DNA from: Gammaproteobacteria bacterium | GTDB taxonomy: Bacteria > Pseudomonadota > Gammaproteobacteria > Steroidobacterales > Steroidobacteraceae | Length of the DNA stretch: 44,056 bases | Assembly: GCA_028293725.1 (NCBI GenBank) | Contig: JAQGOE010000046.1 | Coordinates: 1-44,056, forward strand | Reading direction: 5' to 3' | Part shown: positions 33,282 to 41,798 of the stretch, piece after piece | How positions within the stretch are numbered: the first letter of the stretch is position 1 | Layout: each line of letters opens with the position of its first letter | Position numbers and translations under genes: made by a program | Notes under the pieces: model-generated | Told to the model about the DNA's origin: nothing | Databases searched by the model: none | What the model saw: the letters and a program-made list of their open reading frames with translations, nothing else

Positions 33282-34577
33282 TCAGCCTGTTGCGTTCCCA
33301 GCGGTTTCCCCGACCGTCGACACGCGTGCCCGCGCTGCCGTCATTGCGAATCCACAGATCAAAGCGTAAGCGACCATCGGCAGCAGGAACGCCGTGTGCA
33401 GTCCAGCCGAGCCCCCTATGGAATCGGCAATCCGCCCCGTCGCGGGCGGCAATATGGCACCGCCAACAATCGCCATGCACAGCAGCCCCGAGGTCGCAGC
33501 GGGAGAAGCCGTGCTGCGCTCCAGGGTCAGGGTGAAAATATTCGGGAACATGATGGAGTTGAAAAGCCCGATCGCCAGGGCGCACCCCGCGGCGAACACG
33601 CCGGCCCCCTGGCTCACGGCCAGACACAACACGGCAGCGACGAATGCGTTGATGCTCAGCAAACGCACGGCGCGAAAGCGCGCCAACAAGGCACTCCCCG
33701 CAAATCGCCCCACCATTGCGCCCAGCCAGTAGAGGCTGACCAGTTTTCCAGCCCTCTCATGCGCCACATCCAACACATCCGACTGGTGCAGGAAGTTGAT
33801 GAGGTTGCTGCCAACCGATACTTCAGCGCCGACATACAGGAAAATCGCGCCCGCGCCGAGTACAGCCCAGCGTGACCGCAGGGCGCCTGTTACCGAGTCC
33901 TGCGCCTGTGCGGGTGGGGTCGCGATGGCGAGACGTCGCCGGAAGCTCCAGATGAACAACGCGAGCGCGCCGATGAGCCCCGCAATCAGTAGAAATGAGG
34001 TATCGATATTCCGCAGGGACTCCGAGCGCAACGTCGCTGTGTCCACGGTGCCCGCGACGGCGCCGTTCGAGGAGGCAAACAATCCTCCCCGTAACATCAG
34101 GGTCGCTCCCAGGTACGGGCCAATGACCGTTCCGAGGGAATTGAAGGCTTGCGATAGCGTCAGGCGCAGATGCGACCGCTCGGGCGCACCGAGTGCTGCC
34201 GCCAGCGGATTCGCGGCCACCTGGAGAACCGTGATACCGCCCGCGATCACAAACAGCGCCACGAGCACGAGTTCATAGTGATCGACCTTCGTAGCCAACG
34301 GGACGATCAAACACCCCGCGATCATCGCCAATAAAGCGCAGATAACCGAGCGGCCATACCCGAGACGCGCGACGAGGGCTGCAGCTGGCAGCGACACGAG
34401 ACCGTAAGCCAGAAAGAACGCGAACTGCGTCAGCATGGACTGCGCATTCGTTAGGCTGAAGACTGCCCGCACCAAGGGGATCAGGGGATCGATCATCGCC
34501 GTGATGAATCCCCAGGCAAAAAACAGAGTCGTGACCGCGGCCAGAGCGGCTGTCAGATCGCGCTTCGTGGATGGCAT
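33282..34577 (-). CDS. FHS-family sugar transporter (FucP-like MFS)
   Basis: A 431-residue major facilitator protein with about twelve transmembrane helices. FFAWGFITAMIDPLIP in helix 1, FFLAYGLVSLPAAALVARLGYGRS and NPLAAALGAPERSHLRLTLSQAFNSLGTVIGPYLGA are hallmarks of the fucose/glucose/galactose FHS family. It probably brings a hexose in by proton symport; the substrate is not identifiable. AAAGGAG lies ten bases ahead of the ATG. Convergent with the RRM gene. Confidence 0.9.
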   Translation of the reverse strand: MPSTKRDLTAALAAVTTLFFAWGFITAMIDPLIPLVRAVFSLTNAQSMLTQFAFFLAYGLVSLPAAALVARLGYGRSVICALLAMIAGCLIVPLATKVDHYELVLVALFVIAGGITVLQVAANPLAAALGAPERSHLRLTLSQAFNSLGTVIGPYLGATLMLRGGLFASSNGAVAGTVDTATLRSESLRNIDTSFLLIAGLIGALALFIWSFRRRLAIATPPAQAQDSVTGALRSRWAVLGAGAIFLYVGAEVSVGSNLINFLHQSDVLDVAHERAGKLVSLYWLGAMVGRFAGSALLARFRAVRLLSINAFVAAVLCLAVSQGAGVFAAGCALAIGLFNSIMFPNIFTLTLERSTASPAATSGLLCMAIVGGAILPPATGRIADSIGGSAGLHTAFLLPMVAYALICGFAMTAARARVSTVGETAGNATG

Positions 34578-34886
34578 CGGCTCAACGCTCCTTTAACGCC
34601 GCGTTTGTCGTCGTCGCCGGTGGGGCGCCGAGGCTCGACCGGGGCGGCGGCGAAGGATAACAGCGTCCGAGCTGGCAGGCCCCTTGCACCGCTCCAGCGA
34701 TTGTCCCGAACGTCCGGCCTGGCAAGCCGCTTGCAACTCTCCAGCGATCGCCCTGAGGCCCCTCGTGCGGACGCCTAGACCGACGCGCCAGCCCCGCCCT
34801 TAGGCGGCTCAGCCCCGGCTCAGGTCCGCTAAATGCTATGTCAGACGGACATCCTGAATTCCAAGCCTAACGTCCAAGGGAACGCC
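34578..34886. other. Intergenic stretch with an imperfect tandem repeat
   Basis: The 309 bases between the divergent MFS and spermidine-synthase-like genes contain no credible gene. They must hold both promoters, though none stands out, and the imperfect 47-base repeat listed separately. Confidence 0.6.
34664..34757. repeat. Two tandem 47-base imperfect repeats
   Basis: Units 34664-34710 and 34711-34757 both begin with CGTCCG and share the blocks TTGCA, CTCCAGCGAT and CCTGGCA/GCTGGCA. About 37 of 47 positions agree by hand alignment. Confidence 0.65.
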
Positions 34887-37433
34887 ATGCGGAGACTGTC
34901 TTTTGGTGTGTTGCTGATCGCGCTATCGACGCTGGTGCTCGAGCTGATGCTGACGCGCGTTTTCGACGTCACCCTCACCCCCAATCTGTCCTATTTCGTG
35001 GTCTCCCTGGCGGTCTTTTCCTTCGGGCTGGCAGGCATTTACGCCACCCTGCGCCCCATACCGGTCGAGGAAGAGATTCGCGGGCGGCTCGTCGGATGCA
35101 GCGTGGGGTTCGCGGGAGCGGTGCTGCTTCTACGGCCCATCATCAACGCTCTGCCGTTGGACTACCTGCGTATCGTCAAGTCACCGATCACGACCCTGCT
35201 TTCCTTCGGAGCGCTATATCTGGCGCTCCTGGTTCCGTTTTTTCTGGCGGGCTACGTTCTCATCGCCATTTTTTCCAAGTACGCCCCGAAAATTCAAAGA
35301 CTGTATTTCTGGGACCTGGTGGGGGCGGGACTAGGCACGGTGCTGGTCATCCCCTTCATCCTGCAGATTGGCCCGGGAGGCCTGATCATCTGCGCCGCCG
35401 CGCTGGGGTTGCTCGCGGCCGCCCTCTTCAGCGAATCGCGGGGCGCCACGCGCGGCTACATCGTAGCGGCCGTCGTCATCGCGGCCATCCCGGCGGTACG
35501 CGGCCAGAACTACATCGATTTCACTTATCACATGGACAAGCGCGGCATCCTCAAGGCCGTCGAGTCCGGCCGGGATGAGCTCGTCCGTTGGGATCCAATC
35601 TCCAAAATTGATGTGCTCGACGAAACCTTCTCCCCTGCGATTGCCACACCGTGGCACAAGTCGGGAGACCGGAAGGCGATCGAGTACGACGGCGGCAATC
35701 AGACCAGTTACTTCTACAAATTTGACGGCAACCTCAAAGCCTTGCGCGAGCTCATGGATCGCGATCGCTCGAAGGTGAATGAGAACTTCTGGCAGATCGG
35801 CGTCCTCGCCTCGCACTACCTCAAACGCGACACCGACCACAGCGCGCTCATCATAGGCAGCGCCGGTGGGCAGGAAACGAAGGCCTCGCTCATCTACGGC
35901 GCGACATACGTCGATACCGCCGAGCTCGTGTCAACAGTGGTTGACCTCGCAACGGGCTCTTATTCACCTTACATCGGCGACATCTTCCACAACCCCGCCG
36001 TCCATCCCCACGCGGCCGAGGGTCGGAGCTTCCTACGCTCCACGGACCGTAAGTACGACATCATTCAGATCTACAGCAACCACACGAGCTCGAGCATCGC
36101 GCAGGGCAGCGGTGCCCTGTCGCCCGTGTACCTGCAGACCGAAGAAGCCTACGAAGAGTACTTCTCGCATCTGACACCGACCGGCGTACTCCATATCAAC
36201 CACTATGGGTTCCCGCGGATGATTTCGACCGCGGCGCTCGCGTGGAAGAATATGGGGCTCAAGGACTTCCGCAGCCACGTCGTGGTGTTTTTCTCTCCGT
36301 CGGAGCTGACACTCCCGACACTGCTCATCAAGATGTCACCCTGGACGGCACAGGAAATCGCGGAGCTGAGCGCATATCTCGCACCACCGGAGATCGACGA
36401 GAAAGACCGCCTCGTACTGATGGAGGATCCTCTCGATCCCAGCAAGAGTTTCCTCTCGAACGATTTCTATTCCGGGAGTTTCCCGTCCGAGCTCGCGGAG
36501 CGGATGCCCGTGGACTTCACGCCGCGCACAGATGATGACCCGTACTTCTCCGAGTTCCGCAAGCACATCCGGCCGATACAGGCGGATCAGAAGACCTTCG
36601 TGGACCCCGGCACGGCCTACATGTTGAATGCATCGCTCATTCACGGCATCCCGATGGACCAGATCCATCTCTGGGTGACAGCCGGCGCGTCGGTTCTATT
36701 CGCCCTGCTCTTCATTCTTCTGCCGCTGAAATTCTCCAAGGTCGGGCGTGAGGAAGGGGCAACCGCCCTGCCCCTGTTGGCCTACTTCTCCTGCCTGGGC
36801 GCGGGGTTCATCACACTCGAGCTGGTCTTCATTCAGAAATTCATGCATCTCATCGGCAGCCCGCTCTACACCTATTCCACGGTGATCTTCACCCTACTGC
36901 TGGGCGCGGGCATAGGTAGCGCAGCTTCCGAACGGCTGGGCATCGGGAGCGAGCGTCGCTGGGCCTTCCCATTCGTAGCGATCATTGTGATCGGACTCGC
37001 TCTCATCGCAATTTACCCGCCACTCGCAAAGCTCGCGTTGGCATTGCCGCTCCCCGGGCGAGCCGCCGTTGCGGCCGTGATGATCTTCCCGCTGGGCTTC
37101 TTCCTCGGCATGCCCTTCCCGCTCGGCATTCTGGCGATCGCGAATCAACCGCGCGGCGCAATCGCCTGGGCATGGGGAATGAACGGACTGTTCACCGTGA
37201 TCGGCGGACTGGCCAGTGTGTTCCTGGGCCTGGAGCTGGGATTCAACTTCACAATCGTCATTGCCCTGGCGCTGTATGCATGCGCCCTGGCCGTATTCCG
37301 CAGGATGCGCGACACCGTCTCCCGCGGAGTATTCGTCCCGCTGGAGAGCAAAGACCCAATGGTTACGACGCGGTCGTACGATGCTCCCTGGCAGCCGGGG
37401 GCAACGGCGAGAAGTAGCCGATCACAAGTGTAA
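34887..37433 (+). CDS. Membrane protein with spermidine-synthase-like domain
   Basis: An 848-residue protein. The N-terminal part has about seven hydrophobic helices, the middle (roughly 320-520) is a Rossmann methyltransferase-like region related to spermidine synthases (DHSALIIGSAGGQETKASLIYGA, RSFLRSTDRKYDIIQIY, QTEEAYEEYFSHLTPTGVLHINHYG), and about seven more helices follow. The normal GGGxG nucleotide loop reads GSAGG. Similar fused proteins are common in Proteobacteria and their substrate is not settled. AAGGG lies seven bases before ATG 34887; the ATG at 34833 has no such site. Its end overlaps the DUF2339 gene by 71 bases. Confidence 0.85.
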   Translation: MRRLSFGVLLIALSTLVLELMLTRVFDVTLTPNLSYFVVSLAVFSFGLAGIYATLRPIPVEEEIRGRLVGCSVGFAGAVLLLRPIINALPLDYLRIVKSPITTLLSFGALYLALLVPFFLAGYVLIAIFSKYAPKIQRLYFWDLVGAGLGTVLVIPFILQIGPGGLIICAAALGLLAAALFSESRGATRGYIVAAVVIAAIPAVRGQNYIDFTYHMDKRGILKAVESGRDELVRWDPISKIDVLDETFSPAIATPWHKSGDRKAIEYDGGNQTSYFYKFDGNLKALRELMDRDRSKVNENFWQIGVLASHYLKRDTDHSALIIGSAGGQETKASLIYGATYVDTAELVSTVVDLATGSYSPYIGDIFHNPAVHPHAAEGRSFLRSTDRKYDIIQIYSNHTSSSIAQGSGALSPVYLQTEEAYEEYFSHLTPTGVLHINHYGFPRMISTAALAWKNMGLKDFRSHVVVFFSPSELTLPTLLIKMSPWTAQEIAELSAYLAPPEIDEKDRLVLMEDPLDPSKSFLSNDFYSGSFPSELAERMPVDFTPRTDDDPYFSEFRKHIRPIQADQKTFVDPGTAYMLNASLIHGIPMDQIHLWVTAGASVLFALLFILLPLKFSKVGREEGATALPLLAYFSCLGAGFITLELVFIQKFMHLIGSPLYTYSTVIFTLLLGAGIGSAASERLGIGSERRWAFPFVAIIVIGLALIAIYPPLAKLALALPLPGRAAVAAVMIFPLGFFLGMPFPLGILAIANQPRGAIAWAWGMNGLFTVIGGLASVFLGLELGFNFTIVIALALYACALAVFRRMRDTVSRGVFVPLESKDPMVTTRSYDAPWQPGATARSSRSQV

Positions 37434-40239
37434 GCAAGCCAACGGCGATAAACGAAACGATCCGCTCGACCGTCCCCACGCGGGAAAGATCAACCGCGAA
37501 CAGCTTGACGATCGTCACAGCGAGCAAAACGGCACCGGTAATCCATATGCCGCGGGCACCGCGGCGTGTGGCAATCAACATGGTCGCCAGGGCCAGAACC
37601 GTCCAGAAGATCGACAACGCCGTCTGGACCAGAGTCGACGCAGTCATGGCGTCGAAGTCAAAGGGCACGCCTGCCCAGTAGTGCAACGTTCGCAACAGCG
37701 CGGCATTGAGCCACAAGAAGGTCAACGCCGACACCAGCACCGCGGGCGCCCTGACGTTCAGAGCCTCATCGGTGGAAAAAAGCACGGAGCGCAGGTGCCT
37801 CGAAAACTGCCACAACACCAGAAGCGCGAGGAGCTCTGCCAGGTCGAGCCCGTTCAGCAACGGCACGTAAGGGAAAGGGTATGGATCCCCCGTGAGCGTC
37901 AGATTTGTACCGATGCTCCAAAATACAACATAGGCCGCTATCCCGCTCCCGGCAAAGAGGATATATGCCGTCCGGTGGGTTTTCAGGGGCCATGACACCC
38001 GTTCCACGAGGCGCGGGAGTGCGATGAGAGCGCCCACCGCGACCAACATCAGACCCACGGCCGACCAGGACCCGCGAGCGCCGAACCTTTGATCGATGAA
38101 CCAGTGCAGCTCCCACGTCAGCAGTACAACCAACAGCCACGCCGATATCGCGTGCAGCCAGGTGGCGAGCGCTTCACCGGGCTCTCCTTCGTGACGGCGG
38201 CATATGACATAGAACGCGGCGAAGGCGAGCGGCCAGGCCAACCACCCGCACTGCGCGGCGGGATGAGCAACTCCGGCAATAGGGGCGTCGGCAGCAAAAA
38301 GGATCAAGGCCGGCAACAACCACAACGCCGGCAGGCGGGCGAGGCTCAGGACGGTACGGCGAGATAGTTCGCTGCAAGCCAGAGCGGTCGCCGCTACAAA
38401 CACCAACGCAACGGACCTGCCATAACCGTCCGGCACGTACCGATCGATTTCGAGGAGCCCGTTGGCTACCCAAGCTGCCATACCGAAGAAAAACAGCAAG
38501 GGAGAGGAAAGGTCCTCATAAGACCGTAATCGTTCTGAGTACTTGCGCAGCACGACGGCGGAGAGCACGGCGGCAACAGCGGCCATCGCACGTGCGAGAA
38601 ACGCGGCGAAAGACGGGGCAGGACCCACAAACAAGTCAACGTCATTCCACAGTAGGACTCCCGCGACAATCTGCAAAATCACACCCAGCAGTCGCGGCAA
38701 CACGCGACTCTGGCGGGCACCGATCCAGACCAGTGCCGCGGCCTCGAGCGCCCAAGTGGCTCCGGTTTGGCGGCCGTCCAGAGCCAGCGGTGTCGCCACG
38801 GTAAAGAACACCACGCCCAGTGCCATGAAGGCTTCGACCAGCAAACGTTGCGAGCTGCGTTTCTGGCGGTGAAGTACCCACGCCATCAGGAAGTAAACGG
38901 CGCCGACGATGACGGCACTCAGAGCCAAAGCCTTGGGCCGATCGTGCAACATTGCCGATTGATAGCCAAACGCCGCCATGGGCGTGCCAAAGACGAGCGT
39001 CCCGTCGACATAACCACGCAACTGGAGCGGCTGGCGGATAGAGAAAAGGATGGCTATGGCGACATAGAGAGCGAAGAACAGCACCAGAAAAGGCTCGGTG
39101 CTGGCAAACAGACTGCTGTTGTAGTGCAGGACTCCCCAGGTCGTGCTGATGACGAATGTAAAAGCAAAACCGGCGAAATTCAGGGGGCGCCACGTTTTGT
39201 ACCAGGCGATGACAAGAATGCTGGCGTTCACTATCGCGTAGTAGCTGAACAGTACAACGTGACTGCCCTGGCCCGTCGACGCAAGAATCGGCGCGAGAAA
39301 GCCACCGGTCACGGCGAGCAGTGCGAAGGCCTGTGAGTTTTGCAACACCGCCAACACGGCGGAGAAGGCGGCGAGAAATACAAAGATCGCAAAGCCCGCG
39401 GCCGGCGGAAGCAGTGAATACAAGCGCAGCGCCGCAAACGCAGTTAGATAGAGGATGCCAATTGCCCCACCCTGAAGGGCGAGGGCGTAACCGGGACGCC
39501 GCGCACGGAGACGCCACCCGAGAACCAACAGCGCGACGCCGCCGCAGGCAACGCCACTGAGGCGGAACTGAATTGGAACGTTGGTGTGCTCGGCGAGGTA
39601 GCGCAGCAGAAACGCCACGCCAAAGAAGAGAATGAGTATACCAACGCGGACTAGCGTGTTTCCGCCGATGAAGAATTCACGAAGGAAACGGAAGATTGGG
39701 TCGGGGTCCGGTTCAAACACCCGAATCGTGCCTTTGTCGGCGGGACTAGAGGCCGCAACAGCTTTCTCCGCCCGTGACCAGTTAGACGCAACACTCGATG
39801 CAGGCACCGGACTCGCGGGCGGCACCGTACTGTGAGACCTGGGCACCGCGGCCGCTGAGCCCATCGCTCGCCCGGCTCCTGACCCGGCCGCCCGGCCCAA
39901 CCCCGGCCCGGAAGCTGAGCCCACTGCGGGCTCAGCCGCCGCCCCCGCCGTCGCCCCAGCGTCCGGCTTCTCCGCCGATCCCGCCGCGCGCCGTTGCTCG
40001 AGCTCCATCGCCCGCTGCGTCAGATCCATCTCCGCCTGCTGCCGTTGAACCGCAGCCAACCGCTCCTTCAACCCCGCTACGTCCTTTTCGAGCTCGCCAC
40101 CGCGATTCCGCAAAGAATGCAACTCCGCCAAGGCATACCCGGCGAAGCCACCCAGGACCATGCTGAAGAGCGACCTCCAGACACCGGAATCGAGTGCGAG
40201 GCCGACCATCGCCCCGATAACAACCAGCGCGAATTGCAT
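37363..40239 (-). CDS. DUF2339 family membrane protein
   Basis: A 958-residue protein of the DUF2339 family. A membrane-anchored N-terminus, a coiled coil (about 46-85), an Ala/Gly/Pro-rich linker (about 85-165) and RVFEPDPDPIFRFLREFFIGGNTLVRVGILILFFGVAFLLRYLAEH precede some 25 predicted transmembrane helices. The family is widespread and has no established function; some members sit near sugar or cell-wall genes. The C-terminal end overlaps the neighbouring gene tail to tail. Confidence 0.88.
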   Translation of the reverse strand: MQFALVVIGAMVGLALDSGVWRSLFSMVLGGFAGYALAELHSLRNRGGELEKDVAGLKERLAAVQRQQAEMDLTQRAMELEQRRAAGSAEKPDAGATAGAAAEPAVGSASGPGLGRAAGSGAGRAMGSAAAVPRSHSTVPPASPVPASSVASNWSRAEKAVAASSPADKGTIRVFEPDPDPIFRFLREFFIGGNTLVRVGILILFFGVAFLLRYLAEHTNVPIQFRLSGVACGGVALLVLGWRLRARRPGYALALQGGAIGILYLTAFAALRLYSLLPPAAGFAIFVFLAAFSAVLAVLQNSQAFALLAVTGGFLAPILASTGQGSHVVLFSYYAIVNASILVIAWYKTWRPLNFAGFAFTFVISTTWGVLHYNSSLFASTEPFLVLFFALYVAIAILFSIRQPLQLRGYVDGTLVFGTPMAAFGYQSAMLHDRPKALALSAVIVGAVYFLMAWVLHRQKRSSQRLLVEAFMALGVVFFTVATPLALDGRQTGATWALEAAALVWIGARQSRVLPRLLGVILQIVAGVLLWNDVDLFVGPAPSFAAFLARAMAAVAAVLSAVVLRKYSERLRSYEDLSSPLLFFFGMAAWVANGLLEIDRYVPDGYGRSVALVFVAATALACSELSRRTVLSLARLPALWLLPALILFAADAPIAGVAHPAAQCGWLAWPLAFAAFYVICRRHEGEPGEALATWLHAISAWLLVVLLTWELHWFIDQRFGARGSWSAVGLMLVAVGALIALPRLVERVSWPLKTHRTAYILFAGSGIAAYVVFWSIGTNLTLTGDPYPFPYVPLLNGLDLAELLALLVLWQFSRHLRSVLFSTDEALNVRAPAVLVSALTFLWLNAALLRTLHYWAGVPFDFDAMTASTLVQTALSIFWTVLALATMLIATRRGARGIWITGAVLLAVTIVKLFAVDLSRVGTVERIVSFIAVGLLTLVIGYFSPLPPAAREHRTTAS

Positions 40240-40267
40240 AGTCTTGTTCCGCGGCTCGCGGTCCCTG

Positions 40268-41656
40268 TTACGTTTTGGTGATATCTCGGGCTGTCAGATC
40301 CAGACAGCGCCACGCCTTCTCTACGAGCTCATCGATATGCGCACGCTCCATGACGAGCGGCGGTGAAATGATCATGGTGTCGCGGACCGCGCGCATGACG
40401 AGTCCGTTCGCGAAACAGTGATCGCGGCAGATCGTCCCGACTTCGCCGCGATTGGGGAAAAAGCGGCGTGTTGGCTTATCGGCGACCAACTCGAGCGCGC
40501 CGATGAAACCGATACCGCGTGCCTCGCCGACGAGCGGATGCTCTGCAAGCTCACGCCAGCGGCGCTGCAGGTAGGGTCCGGTGTCGGTGCGCACCCGCTC
40601 GACAATTCCCTCTTCCTGTAAAATTCTGATGTTGCGAATGGCTACGGCACAAGCTACCGGATGCCCGGAATACGTGTAGCCGTGATGAAACTCGCCACCC
40701 TTTTCGATGAGCACCTCGGCGACACGGTCTCCCACCATCACGGCCCCTAATGGTTGATAGCCGGAGGTGATGCCCTTGGCCAGGGTCATGATGTCGGGGT
40801 GGAAGCCAAAGTGCTGGTGGCCAAACCAATGCCCGAGGCGGCCGAAGCCGCAAATCACCTCGTCCGCGATCAGTAGGATTCCGTACTGATCGCAGATACG
40901 TTGGATCTCAGGCCAGTAGGTCTCCGGCGGAATGATCACGCCGCCGGCGCCCTGCAGGGGCTCGCCAATAAACGCGGCGACGTTCTTCGGCCCCAACTCC
41001 TCGATCTTATCGGCCAGCCGTCGCGCGGCCTGGACGCCATATTCGCCGGGCGAGAGGTCACCGCCGTTCTCGTACCAGTAGGGCTGCTCGATGTGAACGA
41101 TGCCTGGTATCGGCAACCCGCCCTGCTGATGCATCGGGCGCATGCCGCCAAGACTCGCCGCCGCCACCGTGCTGCCGTGGTACGCATTCTCGCGACTTAT
41201 GATGGTGTGTCGTCCGGGCTCGCCGCGCAGATCCCAGTAACGCCGTACCATGCGGACGATCGTATCGTTGGCTTCCGATCCGGAGCCGGCATAGAACACG
41301 CGGCTGAACTGCGGCGGCGTCACTTCAGCAAGCAACCGGGCGAGCTCGATCGCCGGCGGGTGGGCACTCTTGAAGAAACTGTTGTAGTACGGGAGCTCCA
41401 GCATCTGCTGGTAGGCGACTTCCGCTAGCTCGCGCCGTCCGTAGCCGACATTCACACACCAGAGGCCGGCCATGGCGTCGAGAATACGGTTGCCGTCCGA
41501 ATCGTTCAGATAGACACCGTTCGCGCTAGTAATGATGCGGGCGCCGTGGGCCGCGAGTTGCTTGAAGTCGGTAAATGGATGCAGGTAGTGCCTGGAATCG
41601 GCCTCCTGCCATTCACCCGTGGTGCGAGAACCTGCCAGATCGTGGTGAGTACTCAT
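40268..41656 (-). CDS. spuC: Putrescine:pyruvate aminotransferase, SpuC-like
   Basis: A 462-residue class III PLP aminotransferase. It closely follows Pseudomonas SpuC: HPFTDFKQLAAHGARIIT, NRILDAMAGLWCVNVGYGR, GSGSEANDTIVRMVRRYW, GIVHIEQPYWYENGGD, and the PLP lysine in TLAKGITSGYQPLGAV. It transfers an amino group from putrescine (or a related omega-amine) to pyruvate. The length and both ends match. It is a possible partner to the arginine genes 35 kb away, because arginine breakdown can yield putrescine. No good Shine-Dalgarno precedes the ATG at 41656. Confidence 0.9.
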   Translation of the reverse strand: MSTHHDLAGSRTTGEWQEADSRHYLHPFTDFKQLAAHGARIITSANGVYLNDSDGNRILDAMAGLWCVNVGYGRRELAEVAYQQMLELPYYNSFFKSAHPPAIELARLLAEVTPPQFSRVFYAGSGSEANDTIVRMVRRYWDLRGEPGRHTIISRENAYHGSTVAAASLGGMRPMHQQGGLPIPGIVHIEQPYWYENGGDLSPGEYGVQAARRLADKIEELGPKNVAAFIGEPLQGAGGVIIPPETYWPEIQRICDQYGILLIADEVICGFGRLGHWFGHQHFGFHPDIMTLAKGITSGYQPLGAVMVGDRVAEVLIEKGGEFHHGYTYSGHPVACAVAIRNIRILQEEGIVERVRTDTGPYLQRRWRELAEHPLVGEARGIGFIGALELVADKPTRRFFPNRGEVGTICRDHCFANGLVMRAVRDTMIISPPLVMERAHIDELVEKAWRCLDLTARDITKT

Positions 41657-41725
41657 GAAACCGCACGGTAGCCGAATGCCCGGGCCAGCGCCACGGCAGC
41701 GCCAAGGTAGCGGGGCGAGGAATCA

Positions 41726-41748
41726 GAGGTAGCGCCGGACGCTACCTC
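41726..41748. terminator. 9-bp perfect hairpin upstream of spuC
   Basis: GAGGTAGCG and CGCTACCTC pair perfectly across the loop CCGGA. It lies between the FecR-like gene end and the spuC start on the minus strand, with no T-run, so it may be a terminator, RNA stabiliser or regulatory hairpin. Confidence 0.45.
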
Positions 41749-41770
41749 CCAGAGCCGCAGGTGCGCTCAA

Positions 41771-41798
41771 ACCCGCGCTGATCTCAATCAGCGCGGGT
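41771..41798. terminator. 12-bp perfect hairpin at the end of the FecR-like gene
   Basis: ACCCGCGCTGAT pairs with ATCAGCGCGGGT over a CTCA loop. The FecR-like stop codon lies inside the stem. No T-run follows on the minus strand, so rho-independent termination is not certain. Confidence 0.55.
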
